This document shows positions 1 through 5,919 of a stretch of 7,133 nt of DNA, one piece after another. The stretch covers positions 1 to 7,133 of the forward strand of contig JAADEB010000063.1 in assembly GCA_013153655.1 (NCBI GenBank), in the 5' to 3' direction. The position numbers and the translations under genes are program-made. The notes beneath the pieces were generated by a model. That model was given only the letters and a program-made list of their open reading frames with translations, ran no database searches and was not told where the DNA came from. Source of the stretch: Chlorobiota bacterium. GTDB taxonomy: Bacteria; Bacteroidota; Bacteroidia; Flavobacteriales; Flavobacteriaceae. Position 1 is the stretch's first letter, and every line of letters begins with the position of its first letter.

Positions 1-2706
1 TTCATCCTCGGTGGGAATGTAAATGAGGTCGTTGAGGGGCGAACCGTCGCCGTTGATATCGCCGGCGTAGGTGTAGGAGAAACGTCCGCCGCGGGCCACT
101 TCGTAGTAGGCGGCCAAGGTGGTGGTCCATTTATTGTCTTGACCGTAGTTCCAGTATTTGAGTGCGTATCCCACAAAGCGGTGGCGGTCGCCGTAGAGGG
201 AATGCGAAAGCCGGTCCTTGTTCACATTACCCAAGGCGGGATTGCGCATCCACGCGTCGCCGGTGATTTCGGCTTCGATGGAGTTGACATCGTAGGAATC
301 CAGGAAGCTGTATGCCAGGCTGGCACGCAGGTTGTTTTCGAAAGCTTTTTCCACCTTGGCGGTGAAGTTGAAGGCATGGCCGAGCTTGGTGTTGGTAAAC
401 ACATATGCATCGGCGGGAATACCGTAGTCGGGCATAAGGGCGTGGTCGTTGGCGGTGTAAACGGCGCGTTTGTCCACTTGGCTGTTGAGGGTTCCGGAAG
501 GCGGTTTGAGGCCGTAGTTACGCACCATCATACCGTTGATATCCTTGGTGAAGGCGATATCGGCCGATACGATGTAGCCGTTTTCGAATTTTTTGTCCAC
601 ACCCACGTTCGTACGCCACACTTGCGGGAATTTGAAATCCTTGGCAATGGGCGTGAAATACCAGCGTCCCACATTGGCCACATGGTTGCCGATCCATACG
701 AAAGGCAAGCGGCCGGTGAAGATGCCGGAACCTCCGCGCACTTGAAGGGTTTGATCGCCGTGTACATCCCAGTTGAAACCTACACGGGGCGAGAACAGCA
801 TCACGTTGGTAGGCAGATCGCGGGCGGACAATTTGACGGGATTTCCGTTTTCGTCGTACCAGGTAACTTGCTCGGCAATATAATCGTTTCCGGCTTGTTC
901 GATTTTTTCTTCGATGTATTTTTTGGTGTTGAAAAACAAGGGTTTGTCCACACGCAAGCCTACGGTAAGCTTGAAACGGTCATTGATTTCCCATTTATCT
1001 TGCAGGTACACACCCAATTGTCCCACATCCAGTTTGGTGATGTTCCAATTGCCAACGGAGTCGGCGTAGCGGGCGTAGTTGAAACGTTCGGTCCAATATC
1101 CCGAGGCAATGGAATCGCGGAATTGGTCCATGGTGAATTCCTGGAAGATATCGAAACCATAGCCGAAGAGGTTAAATTGGTTCCAGAATTTGAATTTTTC
1201 GAAGGAAATACCGCCGGTGATGGTATGGTCACCCATGTAGTAGTTCACGTTGTCGGTGAATTGATACACCTTTTGATCCAATTTGTTGTGGATGGAGAAG
1301 GGTTCGTGACCGGCCACGATATACATTTGGCCGTCCTTGACGATGTTGATCACCGGAGCCGGTTCGGAGAAAGGCGTGCGGTAATCGTCGAAATGGGTGT
1401 AACCCACTTGGAATTTGTTGGAGATTTTACCTTGATTGAAGTTGGAATTCACTTCCAGGAGGTAGGAATCGATATTGTTGTGAATACGATAACCGGATTT
1501 ATAAAATTGGAGAACGGTTTTATCCGGTCCGCGGTGTTTGATGGCTTCCGGGTGGGCGTTGTTGTCCTTCCAGGCATGGAGGTTGTTGTAGGTAAAGGTT
1601 ACACGGGTGCCTTTGAAGGCGTTCCAGTCGAGTTTGAGCAAGGCTTTGTCGGAATAGGTGTAATGGGTGTAGCCTTGGTAGGGTCCGGGGTCGTAGCCGA
1701 TGGATTTGAGCAGGGCGGCTACTTCGTCCAGGTCGGCGGCTTGCACACGCGACACGTTGCCGCCGGAGACGCCGGGACGGGCGGCAATATACACGGAACC
1801 CAAATCGCTACGGTTGTCCACTTCGTAGTTGGTAAAGAAGAAGAGTTTGTTTTTGATAATGGGACCTCCGTAGCTGAATCCGTATTGGTTTTGTTTGAGT
1901 TCGGGGCGCAGTTTGGTACCTTCCAGGTTTACCTTACCGGTCATGTTCTGGTTACGGAAGAAGCCGAAAATGGTTCCGTGGAATTGGTTGGTTCCGCTTT
2001 TGGTAACGGCATTGACCGATGCACCCGTAAATCCGGAGAGGGTTACGTCGTAGGGGGCTACGGCCACTTGGATTTGATCGATGGCGTCGAGGGAAACGGG
2101 TTGGGCGTTGGACTGACCGCCGGGGGTGGCGGCATCCAGGCCGAAGGGGTTGTTGAAGATGGAGCCGTCGAGTGAAAAGTTGTTGAACTGGTCGTTGCGG
2201 CCGGCGAAGGAACCGTTGCTGGCCGAGGGTTCCAAGCGATAGTAATCGGCTGCGGAGCGGGAAATGGACGGCAGCGCACGAATGGTGCGGTTGTCGATGT
2301 TGGTTTGGGCGCCGGTACGCTCGCTGTCGAAGGTGTTGTCCTTTTTGGCATCGATCACCACTTGGTCGAGCGATTCGGAGCTTTCTTCCATTTTGACATC
2401 GATGCGATAGGTTTTACCCAATTGCAAATAGATGTCTTTGAGTTTCACGGGCTTGTAACCCAGATATTTGATTTCCACCGTATACGGACCGCCTACCCGC
2501 AGGTTGGGGATGTTGAACGATCCGTTGAATTGACTTACCACACCGGTGACGGTTCCGGTGGGCTCATGGGTCACTTTGATTTCGGCGCCGGCCAGGGGTT
2601 CGCCGTTGGTGTTTTTGACCGTCCCTTGGATGGCGGACGTGGTCACCTGGGACCATGCCTGGAAGCTTCCGAGCATGATCAACAACAAAAATAATTTTCG
2701 TAACAT
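1..2706 (-). CDS. TonB-dependent outer-membrane receptor, Oar-like (C-terminus beyond left edge)
   Basis: An open frame of 902 codons runs without a stop from the ATG at 2706-2704 to base 1. The protein starts with a typical signal peptide: MLRK, a hydrophobic run LFLLLIMLG, and likely cleavage after AWS (residue 19). Residues about 25-108 look like a carboxypeptidase-regulatory-like beta-sandwich (IQGTVKNTNGEPLAGAEIKV, then FNIPNLRVGGPY). A possible TonB-box-like stretch, LDQVVID, lies at 113-119. A plug domain follows (about 128-245), containing FSLDGSIFNNPFGLD and ASVNAVTKSGTNQFHG. The rest is barrel-like, with alternating aromatic strands and the family-typical GPIIKNKLFFFTNYE at 281-295. 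Oar-like receptors are usually about 1000-1100 residues, so some 100-200 are probably missing. Such proteins import or bind large substrates at the outer membrane using TonB energy. The substrate cannot be told from the sequence, and no SusD-like partner is visible. Codon choice is strongly biased (Asn nearly always AAC), suggesting high expression. Confidence 0.93.
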   Translation of the reverse strand, partial: MLRKLFLLLIMLGSFQAWSQVTTSAIQGTVKNTNGEPLAGAEIKVTHEPTGTVTGVVSQFNGSFNIPNLRVGGPYTVEIKYLGYKPVKLKDIYLQLGKTYRIDVKMEESSESLDQVVIDAKKDNTFDSERTGAQTNIDNRTIRALPSISRSAADYYRLEPSASNGSFAGRNDQFNNFSLDGSIFNNPFGLDAATPGGQSNAQPVSLDAIDQIQVAVAPYDVTLSGFTGASVNAVTKSGTNQFHGTIFGFFRNQNMTGKVNLEGTKLRPELKQNQYGFSYGGPIIKNKLFFFTNYEVDNRSDLGSVYIAARPGVSGGNVSRVQAADLDEVAALLKSIGYDPGPYQGYTHYTYSDKALLKLDWNAFKGTRVTFTYNNLHAWKDNNAHPEAIKHRGPDKTVLQFYKSGYRIHNNIDSYLLEVNSNFNQGKISNKFQVGYTHFDDYRTPFSEPAPVINIVKDGQMYIVAGHEPFSIHNKLDQKVYQFTDNVNYYMGDHTITGGISFEKFKFWNQFNLFGYGFDIFQEFTMDQFRDSIASGYWTERFNYARYADSVGNWNITKLDVGQLGVYLQDKWEINDRFKLTVGLRVDKPLFFNTKKYIEEKIEQAGNDYIAEQVTWYDENGNPVKLSARDLPTNVMLFSPRVGFNWDVHGDQTLQVRGGSGIFTGRLPFVWIGNHVANVGRWYFTPIAKDFKFPQVWRTNVGVDKKFENGYIVSADIAFTKDINGMMVRNYGLKPPSGTLNSQVDKRAVYTANDHALMPDYGIPADAYVFTNTKLGHAFNFTAKVEKAFENNLRASLAYSFLDSYDVNSIEAEITGDAWMRNPALGNVNKDRLSHSLYGDRHRFVGYALKYWNYGQDNKWTTTLAAYYEVARGGRFSYTYAGDINGDGSPLNDLIYIPTEDE

Positions 2707-2731
2707 AGGATGATGGGGTTTAAAGGTTGCA

Positions 2732-2766
2732 CAAAAATAATTTTTAGATTGACTTAACAGAGGCAA
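2732..2766 (-). promoter_or_regulatory. Candidate Bacteroidota-type promoter of the TonB-dependent receptor
   Basis: Read on the minus strand, TATTTTTG at 2739-2732 is an exact match to the Bacteroidota -7 consensus TAnnTTTG. The nearest upstream TTG (2766-2764) lies 24 nt away, slightly more than the usual 19-23 nt, so the -33 element is weaker support. Initiation would fall near 2725-2727 and leave a leader of about 20 nt. The start codon at 2706 is not preceded by a Shine-Dalgarno sequence (CCCCATCATCCT lies just before the ATG), which is normal for this phylum. Confidence 0.5.
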
Positions 2767-2795
2767 CCGGGGAAATATTTATTAACAAATTGGTG

Positions 2796-2823
2796 TTGAA
2801 AAATTTTTCAATTCGAAAAATTG
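2796..2823. repeat. Overlapping inverted repeats in the divergent intergenic region
   Basis: TTGAAAAATTTTTCAA (2796-2811) is a perfect 16-bp palindrome. Its right half also takes part in a second inverted repeat: AATTTTTC (2802-2809) is complementary to GAAAAATT (2815-2822), with a 5-nt gap. The middle arm can therefore pair with either neighbour. The position between two divergent genes fits an operator or a bent-DNA element. The high A/T content means chance cannot be excluded. Confidence 0.45.
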
Positions 2824-2864
2824 CTTAACCATTTTAAATACCATCAAATAATAAATCAAATTTC

Positions 2865-2884
2865 TAAGATATAATAAGATATAA
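2865..2884. repeat. Perfect 10-bp tandem direct repeat upstream of ftcD
   Basis: TAAGATATAA occurs twice back to back (2865-2874 and 2875-2884). A degenerate third copy, TAAGAAAT, begins at 2889. A second direct repeat, ATCAAAT, lies just upstream at 2843-2849 and 2855-2861 with a 12-bp period. The 10-bp period is about one helical turn, as expected for a site bound on one DNA face by an oligomeric regulator. The repeats may instead be simple AT-rich drift; no regulator gene is in the window. Confidence 0.45.
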
Positions 2885-2906
2885 AATGTAAGAAATCACC
2901 GAGAAT

Positions 2907-2914
2907 AAAGGAGG
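2907..2914 (+). promoter_or_regulatory. Strong Shine-Dalgarno-like sequence upstream of ftcD
   Basis: AAAGGAGG is fully complementary to the canonical anti-Shine-Dalgarno end of 16S rRNA. It lies 11 nt before an in-frame TTG at 2926 but 83 nt before the ATG at 2998 that fits the protein family. The other three genes here have no comparable site, in keeping with their phylum. It therefore either marks a TTG start with a 24-residue extension, or it is a chance or leader element. Confidence 0.4.
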
Positions 2915-2997
2915 CTATTTTTATTTTGGAATTGATATCAAAAGCCATCCGACATTTATTTGAAATTGATTATTTTCACCGGAAAATAAGCGAGCCT

Positions 2998-4695
2998 ATG
3001 AAACGCCTTATCGAATGCGTACCCAATATCAGCGAAGGACGCGATATGGATAAAATCAATGAGATTGCCCGTCAGGTGGAAACCGTGGAAGGCGTAAAAC
3101 TTTTGGATGTGGATCCCGGTAAGGCCACCAACCGGACGGTGATTACTTTTGTGGGTGAACCGGAAAAGGTGGTGGAAGCGGCCTTTCGTCTGATTCGCAA
3201 AGCCAAGGAATTAATCGATATGCGACAACATAGCGGCGAACATCCCCGTTTTGGCGCCACGGATGTATGTCCGTTGGTTCCGGTGTCGGGTATTTCCATG
3301 GAAGAAACGGCCGAATATGCCAGGCGGCTCGGGAAAAGGGTAGGCGAGGAATTGGGAATTCCCGTGTATCTGTACGAAGAAGCCGCCTCCGAACCCAAGC
3401 GCAGGAACCTGGCCAATGTGAGAGCCGGCGAATACGAAGGCCTGAAACAAAAACTTTCGGACCCGCAATGGAAACCCGATTACGGTCCTTCGGAATGGAA
3501 TGAAGAAATAGCCGGATCCGGGGCCATTGCCATCGGTGCGCGCGATTTTCTGGTGGCCTATAACATCAATCTGAATACCACTTCCACACGCCGCGCCAAT
3601 GCTATCGCTTTCGACATTCGCGAAGCCGGTCGCGTAAAACGAAAAGGACATCCCCTTACGGGCGAAATCGTTCGTGACACAGACGGAAACCCCGTTCGCA
3701 TTCCCGGTAAATTCAAGGGCGTGAAAGGCATCGGCTGGTATATTGAAGAATATGGTATTGCTCAGGTTTCCTACAATATTACGGACATAAGCAAAGCACC
3801 CGTTCATCTGGTATTCGACGAAACGGTGAAGGCCGCCGACAAACGGGGTGTCCGGGTTACCGGTTCCGAAATCATCGGGCTGGTTCCCAAAAAGGTTATC
3901 ATGGATGCGGCGGATTATTTTCTTAGAAAACAGCAACGTTCATTAGGTATTTCCGAGAAAGAAAAAATCAAAATCGCCGTAAAATCCTTGGGGCTCGACG
4001 ACCTAAAACCCTTTGATCCGCGGGAAAAAATCATCGAATACCGTCTCCAAGAAGACGAACCCGCCAAATTGGTGGACATGACGTTGACGGATTTTGCCGA
4101 TGCCACTGCTTACGAGAGTCCCGCACCGGGCGGCGGATCGGTTTCGGCATACATAGCGGCCTTGGGCGCAGCCTTGGGAACCATGGTGGCCAATTTGTCG
4201 TCCCACAAACGGGGTTGGGATGAACGTTGGGAATTCTTCTCCGGTTGGGCCGTCAAAGGCGAGCATTATAAGCAACGCCTTATGGAATTGGTGGATGAAG
4301 ATACCCGGGCTTTCAACCGTATTCTGGCCGCCTTCCGTATGCCTAAGAAAACCCCCGAAGAAAAAGAACAACGTGCGCAAGCTATCGAAGAAGCCACTTT
4401 GTATGCTACGCAAATCCCGCTGAAAGTCATGGAAACAGCCGTTGCCGCCATGGAAGTACCCGAAGCCATGGCCGTGCACGGACTGCCGGCATCGGTTTCG
4501 GATGCGGCCGTGGGTGCCATGGCCTTGCGAACCGGCGTTCAAGGAGCTTATTACAACGTCATGATCAATGCCAAAGACCTGAAAGACCGCCAAAAAGCAA
4601 GCGACATTTTGACCAAAGCGCAGGCGTTGCTCCGCCAAGCCGTTGAAAAAGAACAGGAAATCCTGGCCAAGGTGGATAAAGCCATGAAAAATTAA
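2998..4695 (+). CDS. ftcD: Bifunctional glutamate formimidoyltransferase / formimidoyltetrahydrofolate cyclodeaminase
   Basis: This 565-residue cytosolic enzyme acts late in histidine degradation. It moves the formimino group from N-formimino-L-glutamate to tetrahydrofolate, then releases ammonia to give 5,10-methenyl-tetrahydrofolate. Residues about 1-180 and 181-325 match the two transferase subdomains: LIECVPNISEGRD at 4-16, LLDVDPGKATNRTV at 35-48, and GEHPRFGATDVCPLVP at 80-95. The catalytic histidine is at position 82, as in the mammalian enzyme. NLNTTSTRRANAIAFDIRE (191-209) is also typical. After a linker, residues about 355-560 form the helical cyclodeaminase domain (SPAPGGGS at 374-381, DEDTRAFN at 433-440, SVSDAAVGA at 499-507). 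Total length is close to the 541 residues of human FTCD. The ATG at 2998 is chosen because family members begin almost immediately before LIECVPN. A TTG at 2926 would add 24 residues that I do not recognise. No other histidine-utilisation gene is adjacent. Confidence 0.95.
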   Translation: MKRLIECVPNISEGRDMDKINEIARQVETVEGVKLLDVDPGKATNRTVITFVGEPEKVVEAAFRLIRKAKELIDMRQHSGEHPRFGATDVCPLVPVSGISMEETAEYARRLGKRVGEELGIPVYLYEEAASEPKRRNLANVRAGEYEGLKQKLSDPQWKPDYGPSEWNEEIAGSGAIAIGARDFLVAYNINLNTTSTRRANAIAFDIREAGRVKRKGHPLTGEIVRDTDGNPVRIPGKFKGVKGIGWYIEEYGIAQVSYNITDISKAPVHLVFDETVKAADKRGVRVTGSEIIGLVPKKVIMDAADYFLRKQQRSLGISEKEKIKIAVKSLGLDDLKPFDPREKIIEYRLQEDEPAKLVDMTLTDFADATAYESPAPGGGSVSAYIAALGAALGTMVANLSSHKRGWDERWEFFSGWAVKGEHYKQRLMELVDEDTRAFNRILAAFRMPKKTPEEKEQRAQAIEEATLYATQIPLKVMETAVAAMEVPEAMAVHGLPASVSDAAVGAMALRTGVQGAYYNVMINAKDLKDRQKASDILTKAQALLRQAVEKEQEILAKVDKAMKN

Positions 4696-4781
4696 CAGCA
4701 GTCCCGCAAAAAAACGTTTAAAGAAGCCATCATCCGCTTTTTATGGCCGAAAAAATAATGGCCGCCTTTCCTTGATAAACC

Positions 4782-4812
4782 TTTGATAACGACATCTTTA
4801 CAAATAAATTTC
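4782..4812 (+). promoter_or_regulatory. Candidate promoter of accA
   Basis: TTTG (4782-4785) is followed after 19 nt by TAAATTTC (4805-4812). This resembles the Bacteroidota promoter pattern TTG-N19-TAnnTTTG with one mismatch in the last base of the -7 box. Initiation near 4818-4820 would leave a leader of about 60 nt before accA. The rest of the 185-bp gap after ftcD is AT-rich. It shows a short AT-only hairpin (ATTATT-TTT-AATAAT, 4845-4859) but no convincing GC-rich terminator. Confidence 0.45.
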
Positions 4813-4880
4813 AAAAAAATCAAGGTGCAGGCTGGGTCATATACATTATTTTTAATAATTTAGCTTCAAATTTCAATGAT

Positions 4881-5834
4881 ATGGAATATTTGGAATTCGA
4901 ACGGCCCGTGGAGGAACTCGATAAGAGTTACAAGCAATGTCTGGAAGTGGCCGAAAAAACAGGGGTGGACGTAACTTCCGCCTGTGAGAAAATCCGGAAA
5001 GAAATCGAGAAAAAGCTGAAAGATATTTATAAAAACCTCACCCCATGGCAGCGGGTGCAGGTGTCGCGTCATCCCAATCGACCTTATACATTAGATTATA
5101 TAAAAGCCCTTGCCGGCGATACCTTTTTCGAGCTTCACGGCGACCGCCAATTCGGCGACGACAAGGCCATGGTAGGCGGTTTGGGTAAAATCGGCGACCA
5201 AACCTACATGTTTATCGGTATGCAAAAGGGTCGCAACACCAAGGAACGCCAATACCGCCGTTTCGGTATGCCTAACCCCGAAGGTTATCGAAAAGCCTTA
5301 CGCCTGATGAAACTGGCCGAACGTTTTCGTATTCCCGTGGTAACCCTTATCGACACTCCGGGTGCCTTTCCCGGCATCGAAGCCGAAGAACGCGGTCAAG
5401 GGGAGGCCATTGCCCGCAATATTATGGAAATGTCGCGCCTGAAAACCCCCATTATTGTTACCATCATAGGTGAAGGTGCTTCCGGAGGCGCATTGGGAAT
5501 CGGTGTGGGCGACAAGGTACTGATGATGGAAAACACTTGGTACTCGGTGATTTCGCCCGAATCCTGTTCCAGCATTCTTTGGCGAAGCTGGGAACACAAG
5601 GAAAAGGCGGCCGAAGCCCTGAAACTCACTTCCAAAGACATGAAAAAACTCGGCCTAATCGACGGCATCATCAAGGAACCCGTAGGCGGTGCCCATCGCG
5701 ATTGGGAACAAGCCTTCGCCTATTGGAAAGACGCCGTGGAAGGAGCCTATAATGAATTAAAAGACTTGCCGCCGGACCAGTTGGTTCGTAAACGCGTGGA
5801 AAAATTCAACGGCTTCGGCGTATGGAAAGAATAA
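4881..5834 (+). CDS. accA: Acetyl-CoA carboxylase carboxyltransferase subunit alpha
   Basis: This 317-residue protein is full length for the family (E. coli AccA is 319). With the beta subunit AccD it forms the cytosolic carboxyltransferase that moves the carboxyl group from biotinylated AccB to acetyl-CoA, making malonyl-CoA for fatty acid synthesis. Family landmarks are a helical N-terminus with LDKSYKQCLEVAEKTGVDVT (13-32), LTPWQRVQVSRHPNRPYTLD (53-72), FFELHGDRQFGDD (82-94), DTPGAFPGIEAEERGQGEAI (158-177), the glycine-rich crotonase-fold loop GEGASGGALGIGVGD (197-211), and YSVISPESCSSILW (221-234). The ATG at 4881 gives the usual AccA N-terminus; no Shine-Dalgarno site precedes it. accD, accB and accC are not in the window, which is common because these subunits are often unlinked. 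It is separated from ftcD by 185 bp and from recQ by 85 bp, so co-transcription with either is uncertain. Confidence 0.97.
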   Translation: MEYLEFERPVEELDKSYKQCLEVAEKTGVDVTSACEKIRKEIEKKLKDIYKNLTPWQRVQVSRHPNRPYTLDYIKALAGDTFFELHGDRQFGDDKAMVGGLGKIGDQTYMFIGMQKGRNTKERQYRRFGMPNPEGYRKALRLMKLAERFRIPVVTLIDTPGAFPGIEAEERGQGEAIARNIMEMSRLKTPIIVTIIGEGASGGALGIGVGDKVLMMENTWYSVISPESCSSILWRSWEHKEKAAEALKLTSKDMKKLGLIDGIIKEPVGGAHRDWEQAFAYWKDAVEGAYNELKDLPPDQLVRKRVEKFNGFGVWKE

Positions 5835-5859
5835 TTTCCGTTTTTTAGGAAAAATTATT
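5830..5859 (+). terminator. Weak terminator-like hairpin at the end of accA
   Basis: AATAATTTCC (5830-5839, overlapping the accA stop codon) can pair with GGAAAAATTATT (5848-5859) to give a 10-bp stem with a 2-nt bulge and a T-rich 8-nt loop. The stem is mostly A-T and only a short T run follows before GG, with a longer T-rich stretch at 5869-5877. It is at best a partial terminator, and no stronger one is visible between accA and the next gene. Confidence 0.3.
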
Positions 5860-5890
5860 TTGGCATACTTTTTTCTTTCCGATTTTTTTG

Positions 5891-5898
5891 TAACTTTA
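5891..5898 (+). promoter_or_regulatory. Possible -7 element of recQ
   Basis: TAACTTTA differs from the Bacteroidota -7 consensus TAnnTTTG only in its last base and lies 21 nt before the recQ ATG. Initiation would be near 5903-5905, giving a very short leader. I see no TTG at the expected distance upstream, only a T-rich tract, so the assignment is tentative. Confidence 0.35.
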
Positions 5899-5919
5899 TA
5901 AAAGAATTATTCCAAGCTT

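Noticed and set aside
139..2175. A 678-codon open frame on the plus strand
   Set aside because: Its translation is low-complexity (rich in Val, Gly, His and Phe) with no recognisable domain. It lies exactly antisense to a receptor with clear signal peptide, regulatory, plug and barrel regions.
2305..2694. A 129-codon open frame on the plus strand
   Set aside because: It is antisense to the signal peptide and N-terminal domain of the receptor and has no family resemblance or start context of its own.
2870..2875. TATAAT, a perfect E. coli-type -10 box upstream of ftcD
   Set aside because: It arises from the TAAGATATAA tandem repeat, no -35 element is at a suitable distance, and Bacteroidota use a different promoter consensus.
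3211..3936. Minus-strand open frames of up to 241 codons inside ftcD, and similar ones at 4003-4638
   Set aside because: These are antisense to strongly conserved formimidoyltransferase and cyclodeaminase motifs and encode no recognisable protein.
4742..4763. Possible terminator after ftcD from the two ATGGCCG copies
   Set aside because: The copies are direct, not inverted. Only the 4-bp GGCC core can pair, which is too short for an intrinsic terminator.
4772..4789. Two TTGATAA copies 11 bp apart
   Set aside because: Short, AT-rich and partly explained by the candidate -33 element of accA; not distinguishable from chance.
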